Of a stretch of DNA of 64,000 bases, positions 33,280-46,160 are shown in pieces. Source of the stretch: Agapanthus africanus. Lineage: Eukaryota > Streptophyta > Magnoliopsida > Asparagales > Amaryllidaceae. The position numbers and the translations under genes are program-made. Within the stretch, counting starts at the first letter, position 1; the number at the start of each line of letters is the position of its first letter. The notes beneath the pieces are model-generated. The model was not told the origin of the DNA and ran no database searches. It saw nothing but the letters and a program-made list of their open reading frames with translations. Location of the stretch: contig JASDDO010000001.1 of the NCBI GenBank assembly GCA_030015575.1, positions 140,511,988 to 140,575,987 on the forward strand. Reading direction: 5' to 3'.

Positions 33280-35490
33280 TGTAGGGTTCCTTGGCACACC
33301 CATGAGGTTCTACAAGTGATCAAACATGGCCAATTCAAAATTTTTCTATGTGCCGAGAAACCCTAAACTAGATCGTTACTAGAGGTAAGGCGATGCAAGC
33401 AAGTAAACAACTTTATTGCTAAAGAAAAGTGACTACAACCTTTGTAGATCCGGTCCTCCACTTCCTTGGCTCCGTGATGACGTCCCTCCGCTGTACCCAT
33501 CGGAATCCTAGACTCTGGCGGTGGTTTCATCGGAGAAACGATCGGGCTAGGTCGTCGACTTCGATGCCGAAAATGATCTACGTCGAGGCAACTCAAGATC
33601 AAGCTCCAACTTCACCAAGTCATGAAACTTATGAAGAAAACACCCTATACTATTTGGCAAGTAGTAGAGGATGAAGAAATAGGAAGTGGGTTCACTTTGG
33701 ATTTGGATTTCTCACTCTTTTTCTCAAGTCACCATTGAAGGTAGCAAAGGTTTTCTTCATCTTGAAGAAGAAGATGAAGAATCAAAAGAATATGATAAGA
33801 ATTATTGAATAAATGGAAATAAAGTCATTCTTATCATTTTATCAACCATGGTTAAGTGTAGAGAATAAACTAAGGTTAGGTGAATGGTTAGGTTAAGCAA
33901 AAGAAACAAGAATGGTTGAACTTTTCAAAGCTTCATGAAGCTTCAAAGAAAAAGACAAAGCAAGCAACCATTTCAATTCCCTTGCTAAAATAAATAAAAT
34001 AAATATTCAAGAGAAGATAATAAAACCCTAACCATTCACTTAAACATGGTTTAAAGTAAACACAAACCCAAGTTTGCATGTATCATCAAACATGATACAA
34101 ACAAGTACACAAAAGTATATCACATATACAACTTGTGTATTTCAAGTGAGAAAATCCATTTTAAGTGAACCAATACTAGTCAATGCAAAGTAATATATCA
34201 AATATATAATTATACATTAAATCATTAAATCAACACTTGATTTAATGATCCGGTCATATCGCATATGACCGACTAATATCCAATGTATCGGCTTATCGAA
34301 TCAATCCTTGATTCGATAACTAGGTTATATCGCATACAACCAATCGATACATTCATCGCGAGATAGAATACGGTATCACATACCCGCATTATTCTCGGTC
34401 CCGCACATATCTCATATGCGCTCCTATTTCGTTTCGCTTGAGCCAGGAAACCTTTGTGTAGGACTCTAAAGACTCGTCAATATGTCGGCAGCAGGTGATG
34501 ATCATATCAAACACCCACAAGCCGCAAGCGGTCTGCTAAACGTAACGGCCACCCGGGTATTGAGCGATCAGAAGATCGACGAGCAAGCCCGCTCACACTC
34601 CTGTGAATCCAACCAGTAACACTTACCGTACAGTCCGGTCTGTTCGTCTGATATGTCGCATATCTCGCCTAGGGGTGGTAAACGTCAGACCCCAGTAGCT
34701 CGATAAGTCATGCTGATATAAGGTCCATAACATTCGTGAAACTACTGATAACTCTTACCAGTAAATCACTGCAACCCTGGCCAGGGATTTCCAGTTGTGG
34801 CCAGTCGTGTATAGCGCAACATCAACCCCCAATACCGGGAGAGACGAATCCCCTCCTATTGCTCATTGCCTCCATGTGAATCGGGACTCTACCCAAAAAC
34901 CACCTATTTGCACGCCTCAGTAGAGCCGTGGTAGGGTGGAAATCAAAGCACAGTGGGAGACACACAAGACTCTATGACGATCTCGGGTCAACAGACTAAG
35001 CTGTACCGGTGTCACCAGAGAACTGCCATCTGACTTGAGGTATAATACCATCTGGGAGTTCTCGGCGAGTCCGCTCAGTGTACCCAGTCTCCACTGAGCA
35101 CCCGCATACTATCTCTGATGTCAAACACCAATGGATATGGGATCATCCATCGCCCATCACATAGGTCGAGAAGATATGCGCTAGTCTACTCTGGAATATC
35201 GATGCCCCGTCTCGATATCCCCATGACTAGGAACATTGAAGGATGTACTCATGGACTACCCAGGCCCTACTAGTATGATCTGCATCACAGTCCTGGAAGT
35301 CGAGTACACATCCTAAGAGCTTCATCAACATGTAACAGAGAGACAGAAAGTATACATGTTAAGATAAAGAGTAACCAGATAGCGTACTATCATGTCGAGC
35401 AAGAAAGTCCTACCTATATATGTCCCATCATCTACTACAATATACATCCAATGTACAGTAATGGCCTCTAGGGCATACATATAACTAACA
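33280..35490 (-). repeat. 5' LTR of element C
   Basis: 2211 bp, ends ATATAACTAACA followed by the ATAAC duplication. Carries the same hairpin cluster at about 34221-34425. Confidence 0.9.
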
Positions 35491-36473
35491 ATAACCACTA
35501 GCACGTCAGAGGTACTAACTGTACGTAACGGTTGCCTATGTATTGATTGGAAGGGAAGCTGAAGAGCGAACTCATCAAGAAACCCTACAGAGCCTAACAG
35601 CGACAATATACATACAGTCCGGTCCGTTCGTCTATGAGTATCGCATATCGGTCTAGGGGGCTGGTAACATCAGACCCCCAATAGCGGTATAAGTCGTGTC
35701 AGAGAATAGCCCAGAACACCCTGAGATACTACTGGAGTACCTACCAGTAAATCTCCTGCCTCGGCCAAGGGCTTTGCGTAATGGCTCTCCTAGACACAAC
35801 GCGATCTCACCCCCAATACCGGGAGAGACGAATCCCCTGCCGATCCGCTCACTTGCCTCCATGTGGCTCGGGACTGTACCCAAAAAAGACCTGTTTGCAT
35901 GACTCCTTTGAGCCGTGGTAGGGTAGAAATCAAAGCACAGTGGGAACTTACACGAGACAAATGACGACCTCAGGTCGATGAACTAACCTGTACACATGTC
36001 ACCAGGAAACTGCTATCTGATGCTAGGTATAATACCAACTAGCAGGTTCCCGGCGAGTCCTGTCCGGTGTACTCATAACCCAATGAGAACCTGTATACAT
36101 CTTAGGTGAACCAACTGACACCATTGGCTTGTGAGACCGGCCACCGCCCCTCGTCGGGGTCTCGACTGTATACACTAGTCTACTCTGGAGTATCGACGCC
36201 CTGTCTCGAAACTCCCACGACTAGGGACACTTTAAGGATGTGCTTACAGACCCCAGCTCCCATGTATATGATCGCCATCATACTGCTGGCAGTCAAGCAA
36301 GAATCTTATGGGCTCTATCAACATGCAATAGCGAACTAAAGCATGGTAAAGACAAACCAGATAGCATACTATCATCTCGAGCAAGACTGACATATCGGTA
36401 TAGGTCCCGCCTCAATCATTGCGATCACGTACCTGCGATCCAATAATTGACTTTGAGGGCACTATATCCAACA
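35491..36473 (-). repeat. 5' LTR of element B, distal part
   Basis: Begins with the ATAAC duplicate left by insertion C, then continues the LTR (CACTAGCACGTCAGAGG) to TATATCCAACA at 36473. The two parts together total about 2.1 kb, as expected. Confidence 0.88.
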
Positions 36474-38001
36474 TAGAGTAGGCTCGTTTGAGACGGAGAC
36501 CGATCAGGGTGGTACGCTTACCCCTCAGGGACAGAGTGATCCGCCTACTCCAGGACGTATGGCTAGACTGGAGTCGAGTATTCAGGACTTGCGACAGATG
36601 GTTGGATTGTTAGTTGAGGCTAGCTGAGCTCCGAGAGCCGATGATGTGCCTCCTACTTCGGGGAATGTGATTGTTCCTGCTGCTTAGGCAGCTGTTCCTG
36701 TTGTTACCGAGATTATTTCTGTATCCTTATAGGAATTTTTGAGGCTGAAACCTCTAGCTTTTTTTACCGGCATAGATGCAGCGGAGGATCCATAGGCAAT
36801 TCTCGACAGGATGGCTAGGATTTGTCATTCACAGAGATGTTCTGATGAGATTTAGATTGAGCTTGCGAGTTTTTGTCTAGAGAGGTCTTGCTCAGACGTG
36901 GTGCGAGTCAATTGAGAGAGGCCGAGCTGCAGATCTACGCCCTATGACTTGGGATAAGTTCACACCTGTATTTCTTGCTCGGAGATCGTTCGAGATGCCG
37001 AGCTCGTAGTTTCGAGCCTTTGCACAAGACTCCAGGGATGACAGTGTCCAAGTACGACGTTTAGTTTACTCACCGGTCCGATATGCTCCTTACCTGGTGG
37101 ACACTGAAGAGAAACGGATGAAGAGGTTCGTGTGGAGATTGGATATGCAGCCGCGATGGATGCGGCCTTACTGCTAGAGGAGCACATTTATGAGATTTCG
37201 GTCGTTTTGGATCGAAGCGGTTTTGTACAGGTATCCCGCCTCGGAGGCGATTAGATAGGCGCAGTTGTGACAGGTGTCCTTTCGGTGTTTTCTTCCGATG
37301 TGTGTTTCTTTCTGGTGTTGTTTGGAATGGTATCCGCATACCATGTATCGAAGTCCAGCCGATAGTAGTCCTTGCTAAATCAGCCGCTTGTTGTGATTTC
37401 TTCCGTAGGCTAGTCTTTTGTAGCTCTATGTGTTTTTCGTTCGTGTTTGTTTTGTTCATATCGGAGATATGATTTCTTCTGTCAAATTGTTTCTCTCTCT
37501 CGATATGTTAGACCTTGACATTATTCTGAGCATGGATTGGTTAGCCACGTGTAATGCGTCCGTGGACTGCCGTGAGGAGGCAGTCAGATTTAGTTTTCTG
37601 GGCAAGCCAGTTCTTGGTTGCTTTTCGGGGAGACCGTAGCATCTTCTTTCCTAGTTTGATTTCTTCTTGTCGCGCTAGTCAGCTTTTGAGAAAAGGATGT
37701 CAGGAATTCTTGACGTATGTTGTGATGTTAGAGCCGCAGAGTCTCGTTGGACCAGGTCCCGATTGGAAGAGAGTTTCCAGAAGTTTTCCTGACGAGTTGC
37801 TTGGTTTTTCGCTAGAGCGCGATATTGAGTTATGCTTTGACTTGATTTCCGGCACGGAGCCTTTTTCTCTACCGCAATATCGGATGGATCCGGCGGAGCT
37901 TAAAGAACTGAAGGATGAGTTACAAGATTTGTTGGATAAAGGGCTTGTTCATCCGAGTGAGTCACTTTGGGAAGCTCCTGTTCTGTTTGTCAAGAAGAAA
38001 G
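36474..38001 (+). pseudogene. gag-protease-RT segment of element A, many stops
   Basis: Between insertions B and E. Gag-like stretches with repeated in-frame stops are readable from 36474, for example ARLESSIQDLRQMVG then LRLKPLAFFTG. A protease/RT linker follows at about 37490-37560 (LDIILSMDWLATCNASVDC, the usual DVILGMDWL motif in gypsy elements). The RT N-terminus is at about 37860-38001: PQYRMDPAELKELKDEL, LLDKGLVHPS, then APVLFVKKK. The RT continues at 56568 as D-G-S, giving the family-typical VKKKDGS junction and placing insertion E to the codon. Multiple TAG/TGA codons and frameshifts make this non-functional. Confidence 0.82.
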
Positions 38002-40216
38002 TGTTAGTTATATGTATGCCCTAGAGGCCATTACTATACATATGATGTATATTGTAGTGGATGCTGGGACATATATAGGGAAGACTTTTTTGCTCGACAT
38101 GATAGTATGCTATCTGGTTGATCTTTACCTTAACGTGTACACTGTTTGTCTCTCTGTTACATGTTGGTAAAGCCCTTAGGATCTGTACTTGACTACCTGG
38201 ACTATGATGCGGATCATACTAGTGGGGACATGGTAGTCCATAAGTACATCCTTCAAAGTCCCTAGTCGTGGGTGTATCGAGACGGGGCATCGATATACCA
38301 GAGTAGACTAGCGTATACCTTCTCGACCCATACAGATGGGCGATGGATGATCCCATATCCATTGGTGTTTGACATCGGAGATGATATACGGGTGCTCAGT
38401 AGAGACTGGGTACACTGGACGGACTCGCCGAGAACTCCCAGATGGTATTATACCTCACGTCAGATGGCAGTTCTCTGGTGACACTGGTACAGAGTAGTCT
38501 GTTGACCCGAGATCGTCATAGAGTCTTGTGTGGTTTCCACTGTGCTTTGATTTCCATCTTACCACGTCCAAGAGGGCGTGCAAAACGGTGGTTTTTGGGT
38601 ACAGTCCCGAGTCACATGGAGGCAATGAGCGATAGGAGGGGACTCGTCTCTCCCGGTATAGGGGGTTGATGTTGTGCTGTGTTCGATTGGCTATAACAGG
38701 AAATCCCTGGCCAGGGTTGCTGAGATTTACTGGTAAGTGTTACCAGTAGTTTCTCGAACAGTTATAGACCTCATATCGACACGACTTATCGAGCTATTGG
38801 GGTCTGACGTTTACCACCCCTAGGCGAGATATGCGACATATCAGACGATCAGACCGGACTGTACGGTAGTGTTACTGGTCGGATTCACTGGAGTGTGAGC
38901 GGGCTTGCTCGTCGATCTTCAGATCGCTCAATACCCGGGTGGCCGTTACGTTTAGCAGACCGCTTGCGGCTTGTGGGTGTTTGATATGATCATCATCTGC
39001 TGCCGGCGTATTGACGAGTCTTTAGAGTCCTACACAGAGGTTTCCTGGCTCAAGCGAAATGAAATAGGAGCGCATATGAGATATGTGCGGGACCGAGAAT
39101 AATGCGTGTATGTGATACCGTATTTCATTCTCGCGATGAATGTATCGAATGGTTGTATGTGATATAACCTAGTTATCGATTCAAGCGTTGATTCGATAAG
39201 CTGATACATTGTATACTAGTCGGTTGTGTGCGACATGACCGGATCATTGAATCAAGTGTTGATTTAATGATTTAATGCATATTTATATATTTGATATATT
39301 GCTTTGCATCAACTAGTATCGGTTTACTTAAGATGGATTTTCTCGCTCGGGTGTGCGCATTGTATATGCGATATGTTTATGTGCACATGTTTGTATCATG
39401 TTTGATGATGCATACCACTTTGGTTAAGTGTAAAGTTTGAACCATGGTTGTGTTTATGTTTAGGGTTTTATTTTCTTAATTATTCATTTATTCTTTTTGA
39501 TAAATGGATAAAAGAAAATTCAAATGAGAAAATGGTGGCTTGGTTTTGTTTTGTTCATGAAGCTTCATGAACATTTTGACTAAGTGACCATTTTGTCTCT
39601 AGCTTAACCCTAACCATTGCTTCAACCATGATTAATACTCTACACTTTACCATGGTTTAGTCATGATAAGTTTTGATTATTCTTTTCTTTTTCTAATTAA
39701 CTTATCATAACTATTTTCCTTCTTCTTCTTCATTCTTCAAGTGAAGAAAGCTTGCCCCATCAATGGCAAGTGATGGAAATGAGTGAGAAATCCAATTCTA
39801 AAGTCTACCCACTTCCTATTTCTTCATCCTCTACCTCTTGCCAAGTAGTAGAGTGTGTTTCCTTCACAAGTTTCATGACTTGGTGAAGGTGGAGCTTGAT
39901 TCATCGATGCCTCGACGTAGATCATCTTCGGCTTGGACATCGACGACCTAGCCCGCCCATTCTCCGACGAAGACGACGCTAGAGCCTGGATTCCTTTTGG
40001 ACAGCGGAGACGACTTCGTTGCGGAGCTATGGAGGTGGAGCACCGGATCTACAAAGGTTGTATTTCCGTATCTCATAGTTAAGTGTTAACTAGTTAGCTT
40101 TTTCGCCTAGAAATCTAGCAAACGATCCGTAGTCGGGTCTCTCGGCACCCGTAAAATTTTATTATGGCATGTTCGATGCCTTGTGAGACCTCATTAGGGT
40201 GCCTAGGAACCCTACA
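38002..40216 (+). repeat. LTR 1 of element E
   Basis: TGTTAGTTATATGTATGCCC ... GGAACCCTACA, preceded by GAAAG. A TATATAT stretch at about 39281-39291, just downstream of the hairpin cluster, is a possible TATA box. Confidence 0.93.
39066..39268 (+). other. hairpin cluster with Y-shaped palindrome in element E LTR (also in LTR 2 and 3)
   Basis: CATAT-GAG-ATATG near 39074. Outer pair AATGTATCG (39139-39147) with YGATACATT (39202-39210) encloses GGTTGTAT-GTG-ATATAACC (39151-39169) and TTATCGATTCAA-GCG-TTGATTCGATAA (39173-39199). CATTGAATCAA-GTG-TTGATTTAATG lies at about 39245-39269. LTR 2 and 3 have the intact CGATACATT; LTR 1 has T at its first base. Copies lie about 8174 and 16346 bp further on. 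Confidence 0.82.
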
Positions 40217-40217
40217 G

Positions 40218-40230
40218 TGGCATCAGAGCC
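40218..40230 (+). other. primer-binding site of element E, copy 1
   Basis: TGGCATCAGAGCC, one base after the LTR. B, C and D have TGGTATCAGAGCC; the T-to-C change leaves one mismatch to initiator Met-tRNA. Confidence 0.8.
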
Positions 40231-40415
40231 TAGCTAGAGCCTTAGGCGAAGTCTAGACGGATTTTGAAGTCCGAACGACCCAAAACCGAAACCCAAAATA
40301 TGCTCTCTGTCCAATTTTTAAAAATGTGGATTTTTAAAGATTAAAAATATCCAGAAAATCAAGCAGGGTTTATTATGAAATACTGTGCAAAACGGAGCTG
40401 TAACTCCGTCATGAC

Positions 40416-40462
40416 GGCACGGAACCGCGGCCTAAGCCCACGTGGCGCGGCGGTTCCGCGGC
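40416..40462 (+). ncRNA. GC-rich leader hairpin, E copy 1
   Basis: CGGAACCGC pairs with GCGGTTCCG inside a longer imperfect GC-rich stem; 186 nt after the primer site. Confidence 0.68.
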
Positions 40463-41964
40463 GAGACTGTAGACTCTTTGACTTTTCTTTGCACAGTAAT
40501 TCCTATTTTCTGGAGTTGGATTTTCTGGGAATTTTTAATATTTATTCAAGAGTTGAATTTTCTGCAGTTGTTTTGGGGATTCGGTGTTTCGATCGGAGTA
40601 TCAAATTTTGTCTATGTGGCTTTCCGGATAAATTTTTAGAATATGTTAAAAAGTTCGACCGGATATAAATACCCAATTTTTCCCCTGTCGGGAAATTTCC
40701 AAGTGTTGGATTTTTCCGTAGTTTAACGACGTTCTAAGTAGTGCAAGTAACGCGATGGTCCCTCTAGAAGACAACAAACCTTAACTCGATTATGTGACCG
40801 TCTTGAACTGCCCTTTGAACCTTCGGGTTTGGGGCAGTACAGCGTGCCACATGTGAGGCGTTGGCTTGACCCTTCTACGGCTGGACCGTTGGTACTGAGG
40901 TACGAACTAAATGTTGTTAGACTTATTTCATGTGTTGATCTGTATTGGGAAAACTTGGGTGTTCGATTGTTCGATCGGAAAGTTTAACATTTTCTAAAAA
41001 TCTGGAATGGGATACAATAATTGGAATTCGCATCAGTTATGAGATAACTGAATGAATGTTGTAAATCTAGCAATTTAGTCTCACTTGATCGGTTGCCACG
41101 GAATTTTGATGTGATCAAAAGTCCGTCGCAATCACGTAGCGTACGCGGATACTCGCCGGATAAACTTAATAGACAGCCTCACCCCATAGCCCCGACCAAG
41201 TGACTGTAGGAGAACCCCGTCGCCGAAAGCATCCGTTCGGGTGCTCGCGGCAGCGGTGTTCCGCCTTGGTGCACTTCGTCGACGGTATCGGGGGTGCGGC
41301 CGTCTACAGAAGTTTGCGACGAGCATTCGATCAGACTGTCGGGAATCTTGTTGAATTGCCCGACTCGATATTGAAAAGTGTTTTCGATAATGAGACTAAA
41401 ATGCGGGGTTTATAATTGTTAGGCATGTGATGTCTAAGTAATTCATTTGGTCAGGCATGCGATGTCTGAGGTGGTTGCGGATTCCAACTGTTGTAGTTTT
41501 ACACTTTCTTTTCTGTGACCGTAAGTGTAATATGTGATATCGCCGGTTTCGTTGCTATATGTCAACGACAATTGGGATGCGCATATTTACTTACGTTGAT
41601 GACATGTGATGTTATGTGTTGCTGGATATGTTATATTGGATCGTCGTGTTTGAATAGCCGGGGGTTTTTATGTGAGATGAGTGTTTTTTTTTTTCATTTT
41701 CATTCATGTAAAAACTTGTATGTAATATTCTTTTATTGGGGCGCTTCCAGGTTGCGGAAGTAGTCACCTTTTGTATATTATTTACTTTTCCGCACTAGGA
41801 TAGACCCAAGGAGGGGAGCACAAGTAACCGGGTTCTGGAGTCCAGTGGGAGACCAACTCGAGGAGTCGAGTCCGGGTCTCCTAACTCCAGAATTGGTAGG
41901 GTTGCTTGCCGCTCTCGTAGGGGTCTAGGGGTGTGGGTTTGGCTATTCATCACGACCGTGGAAT

Positions 41965-41998
41965 CCGTGTTTTATACTGGCTCGTATTGAAAACACGG
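41965..41998 (+). ncRNA. GGCT-loop leader hairpin, E copy 1
   Basis: CCGTGTTTT (41965-41973) pairs with AAAACACGG (41990-41998); loop ATACTGGCTCGTATTG. Confidence 0.65.
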
Positions 41999-42349
41999 AC
42001 GTCCTAGTATATTCAATATTTCATATGTTTCTTCTGCTGCGATATCTGTGATGTGATCATGTGATGTTCTGTGATAGATACATTGTATATAGTATATATG
42101 ATATATTATATAGACGTTACTTATGTTTTACACCCGCGCTAGCCCTGCCCCGCTCTGCCGTTAGTTACCTAACCTAACGGTGCACGAGGGGACATCGAGG
42201 CGAATGCGGATGGCATAAGTGTACGTCGTATTTATCTGTGATGTTTAGGTACTTAAATGATGGGACTTCATTAATGAGATTAATGAAATAAAAAGAAACC
42301 TAAGATGTTGTAGAATCGAATTTCAAAATAAAACAGGTAGCTACAGTTC

Positions 42350-42600
42350 TTGCTTTGCACAGCGGTATATGAGATATATCCTGCACCTTATTCGTTGAGG
42401 AAAGGACCGAGATCCCTTCACCGGGAGTGACTCCTTTAGCAATAACTGGCAGATGCTACACACTCGGTTTGTCTTTTGATTGCTTTTAAGAGTTTTTGCT
42501 TTGCAAAGTGATATATATGATATATCCCGCACCTCATTCGACGAGGAAAGGACCGACGATCCCTTCATCGGGAGTGACTCCTTTAGCAAAACTAGAAAAG
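42350..42600 (+). repeat. duplicated ~90-bp leader module in element E
   Basis: Both copies contain TTGCTTTGCA, TCCYGCACCTYATTCG, GAGGAAAGGACCGA and GGGAGTGACTCCTTTAGCA in order. B and C hold the same duplication, so it predates the split of these subfamilies. The second internal region repeats it at about 50522-50772. Confidence 0.75.
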
Positions 42601-42737
42601 CCTCAAAAACACTCCATTTCAAAATTCATTCGATCCTAAAACGATATCAAGTTCATTACGCAATAGGTTTTCAGAAAAACCTGTCGTAGCCCTCCGTCAT
42701 TTCAGATAAGTACTGGTTAGTATTCGTGCTACGTTTG

Positions 42738-42924
42738 TTGACTATGTTAAGGCGTAGTGTGCGGTAGCTAATTAGTGCTTATCTGCATAAGCATATGATG
42801 TGATTGGATTAGGGTAGTCGTGCGGCTTTGTTGACTATGTTAAGGGTCGTGCGGGTGGGTTTAATTCAATCGGGAAATGACGGGTTGAACTTGACTAGCA
42901 CTTATGATTTGTTGACTATGTTAA
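42738..42924 (+). promoter_or_regulatory. three W-box-like motifs in element E leader, copy 1
   Basis: TTGACTATGTTAA at 42738-42750, 42831-42843 and 42912-42924, each preceded by TTTG. The facing second core of the B version has decayed; the transcript-sense TTGACT is kept in all three. Confidence 0.58.
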
Positions 42925-43412
42925 GGTCATATAGCTGCTAGGGGCAAAATATTATCGGGAATTTCAAGTGTTGAAATTTGCAATGAGATTGCATACCTTC
43001 TATGAGATAGTTGGATCCCGATACCCGCTGCGAGTAATTGTTACTCCTGGGAGAGTTTTATACATTACAATTAGCCGATCAAGTAGGTGTCTAGAAAGGT
43101 GTCAACGGGGTTACGCCTCTGGGAAAACGAGGTTTACATTAATTAGGTTCGTGCGAAAGCACGGGGGACCTCCCTCAAAGTACCGACACTGGCCTGGCTG
43201 AAAGATTGGCGAACTTGTAGTGTGTAATTAATCCCGGCTAGTCTTTCCTTTTAGGGTTTGAAGGAAGATTTGATAAAAAGCAGTGGGAGCCATCCTGATT
43301 AGATAAAATAATAACCAATCTATTCTTGACAGAGCGCACGCTGAGTGTTTTCTTCTCTCTCTCTCCAGGTAGCGACCATATCACGCCTTAATCAAGATAA
43401 TAATACGGAATA

Positions 43413-46160
43413 TTGACCGAACCCGCTTGTTATACTGAGCTGGGGAACGTTGGTCCCGCTCCAACTTATAAATGTTATAAGACAGAGCAGGAAATAGGGG
43501 ATTACCAGAATTCCCGTGCCGCCCAAACGAAGAGAGTGCATGCTGATGCATCATCTTCGGGTGTGTTCATTATACAGAACTGTTTCTCAGTATCCTTTAC
43601 GTCCTGGGTATATGATACCAGATCAGGATCCCAGATATGTAATCTGTTACATAGGGCTACAGAAAGGTAGAGAACTGAGAACGGGTGATAAGTTTCATGA
43701 GGCAGAAAACGGGGCAAGTGTTGCAGCCAAATCTGTTGGTCACTGTCACCCTGTATTATAAATACATTGATTCTGAACGAATGTTATTAGATACCGAACC
43801 TAATATACAAAATCATATCAGTCTCTTTATCTGTAAAGAAATGATAAAATTTTGTATTGTTGGATAATGTTTTGAACATTTCCTATATCAAAAGTTGATC
43901 GGTTCAGGCACGTTATCTAAAAGCATTAAAGTTCTAAATCAAACTACAGTTCTTAGTATACGGAACACACACAAGAGGAAGAGTTCAGAAATGAACGGAT
44001 TCTTCTTGAGGTATTGTAGACTAGGTCAGATCAATGTGACCCGACTGGCTGAAGTTACATTTAGATGTATATTTGAATCAGTTTGAATTTACATCTTGTG
44101 AACTCGCCAGTCATGTCACAAAGATAAGATGACACCAGCTCTGTTTATTGGAAACAGAGAAAGAGTTAGTGAACTATTGGGATGATACATGTTGATGTAT
44201 GTAGGTCCCCTGTCTACACATGCCAAGACCGGTTCTTTGTACTTCATTACATTCTCTGATGATCTTTCGAGATTCAGACCTATGTTCCTGTTGAAACGCA
44301 AGTCCGAACCTTTTGAGATATTCACAGAATATAAGATAGAAGTAGAGAACCAATATGGGTACAAGTATTATGTCCTTTGATGTGATCAGGGAGGAGAATA
44401 CTTGAGCACGGAATTACTGGACTATTCTAAAGGAGAATGAGATTCTCTCTCAGCATTACTCCTCTGTATACACCATAGCACGATGGTATATCGGGGCGGA
44501 GCAGATACACCCTATTTGATATGGTGTGCTCTATGATGAGTACTACTGAGTTACCTATTTCCTTTATGGGAGTTATGCACTTGAGAAGCTGCATACCTAT
44601 TGAATAGGGTTCCAATCAAATCAGTTGCCTACCGCTTCATATGTGATATGGAAAGGGAAGAGCCCATGTCTTAAGCTAGTTAAGATTTGGAGTTGTCCGG
44701 CCTATGTCTAAAAACAAAATTCGGACAAGCTCGAGGCAAGGTCTGTAATGTACAACTGGAAAGGTTCCAGCTATACAAACTACAGCAGATGATTTGATAG
44801 AACCAAGGGATTCAGTAGATACCAACGAACCTCAGCCTCTCCGCCGATCTAGTAGGGTTCCTCACCCACCTGAGAGATACTTCGGTTTCTCTATGACAGT
44901 GGGAGCGAGGATTGCATCATGAGATGATGACCCAACTAGTTTCGAGCTGGCCATCAGGAGTAAGACTCTGTAAGAATGGCTGGATGCTTGGCGATCTGAG
45001 ATGGAATCCATGTACACCAACAAAGTATGGACTTTGGTTGCAATATCTGAAGGGTTAAATCCCCATCAGGAGCAAGTATATCTTGAGAAGATTACTTGGT
45101 GTAGATGGAAAAGTTGAGACTTTCAAAGCTAGACTTGTTAAAGCTTTTCGTCAGTGACCAGGCGTGGATCATGATGAAACCTTTTCAAGTGACTATGCTT
45201 AAGTCCATCCAGATCCTACTTGCCACGGCTACATACCATGACTACGATATCTAGTGGTTGGGTGTCTTGACTGCTTTTCTAAATGATGATTTAGAAGAGA
45301 GCGTCTATAAGTACACAGCCAGAGGGCTTCGTAGACAGTGGGAGCAGCGGAAACGTGTGCAAGATGTTTTATCTGATAAAGCAGGCATCGCGGAATTGGA
45401 ACATCTGTTTTGATGAAGTAGTCAAAGAGTTTGACATCATCAAAATGGTAGATGAACCTTGTATAAACAAAAAGGTAGTAGGGAGTATGGTGGTGATCCT
45501 TGTAGAGTACGTGGATGACATACTCTTGATAGGGAAGGAGTTTCCTATGCTACGCTCGGTCGATCTCCGCTTATCACATGGATTCTCCATATAGGATCAA
45601 AATGATACCTTCTAAATCCTGGATTTTGGATCTATGAGATAGATCTAAATGGATGTTAGGATACTCACTAGATGTAGTGAGATGGTGTCAATCGATCCTG
45701 AGGAGAATCACTGGAAGGGTTCCAGGGTGATAAAGACGACTGAATGTCAGTCACAGGCATTGTCTTTACCCTCAGTAAAGGGACGGTATGTTGGAAGAGT
45801 TCCAAGCTAGATACCGTGACATACTAGACGATAAAGGCAGGATACATCGCTACTTAAGATGCTACCAAAGAGGATGTTTGGGTGTATATCGGTTCATGAG
45901 ATGAACTACGTTCCTACCATTGTGAGACAATGGAGTTGTGGCTTATGCCAAGGAACGCAGGTACCATCAGTGATCCAGACATATTCTAAGGCAGTATCAC
46001 TTGATCATGGAGATGGTTGATCTCCAGGGTGATCGAGGTTTGGAGAGTAGACTCAGAGGACAACACAGCGGATCCACTCACAAAGGCCTGTTCCCAGAGA
46101 GAGACTTTTATGGGATGGTTGAGTATGAGATACTACAACCACTGCTATCAGATGGCCCTA
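43413..46160 (+). pseudogene. gag-less, decayed copia pol of element E, copy 1
   Basis: Fragments in the order of D's polyprotein: protease region 43413-43670 (DASSSGVFIIQNCFSV, then D-T-R-S-G-S where the active form is DTGSGS), integrase zinc-domain remnant 43895-44086, integrase core 44189-44380 (VGPLSTHAKTGSLYFITFSDD), linker near 44845-44890, RT 45355-45594 (CKMFYLIKQASRNWNICFDE, then Y-V-D-D-I-L-L-I-G), RNase H remnants to about 46150. Stops and frameshifts separate them. Gag is missing with the same junction as in C. The polypurine tract GTGCAAGTGGGAGAT follows at 46161-46175. Confidence 0.85.

Larger units (their letters stand above)
15639..35490 (-). mobile_element. element C: non-autonomous gag-deleted copia element, split by D
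   Basis: LTRs at 15639-17860 and 33280-35490. A perfect 5-bp target duplication ATAAC lies at 15634-15638 and 35491-35495, inside B's LTR. It is the same subfamily as E: LTR ends TGTTAGTTATATGTATGCCC and the same gag-deletion junction. The internal part without D is about 4.8 kb, shorter than D's 6.4 kb. Confidence 0.9.
6780..36473 (-). mobile_element. element B: old Ty1/copia element in A's gag, itself split by C
   Basis: LTRs at 6780-8883 and 14522-15638 plus 35496-36473. In minus orientation the order is 5' LTR, primer site, leader, pol, purine tract, 3' LTR. No clean 5-bp target duplication is visible: the left flank ends AGATC and the right flank begins TAGAG. The two LTRs differ at a few percent of positions and pol is badly decayed, so it is older than D and E. 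Confidence 0.87.
40231..43400 (+). other. ~3.2 kb leader of element E, copy 1
   Basis: No convincing gene. Ordered features: GC-rich hairpin (40416-40462), block shared with D near 40750-40900, GC-rich stretch at 41100-41340, GGCT-loop hairpin, CCGTTAG/CTAACGG inverted repeat near 42161-42181, a duplicated ~90-bp module (about 42350-42440 and 42495-42600), and three W-box-like motifs. A stretch ending CTCTCTCTCCAGG just before the pol remnant resembles a splice acceptor (weak). Confidence 0.7.
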
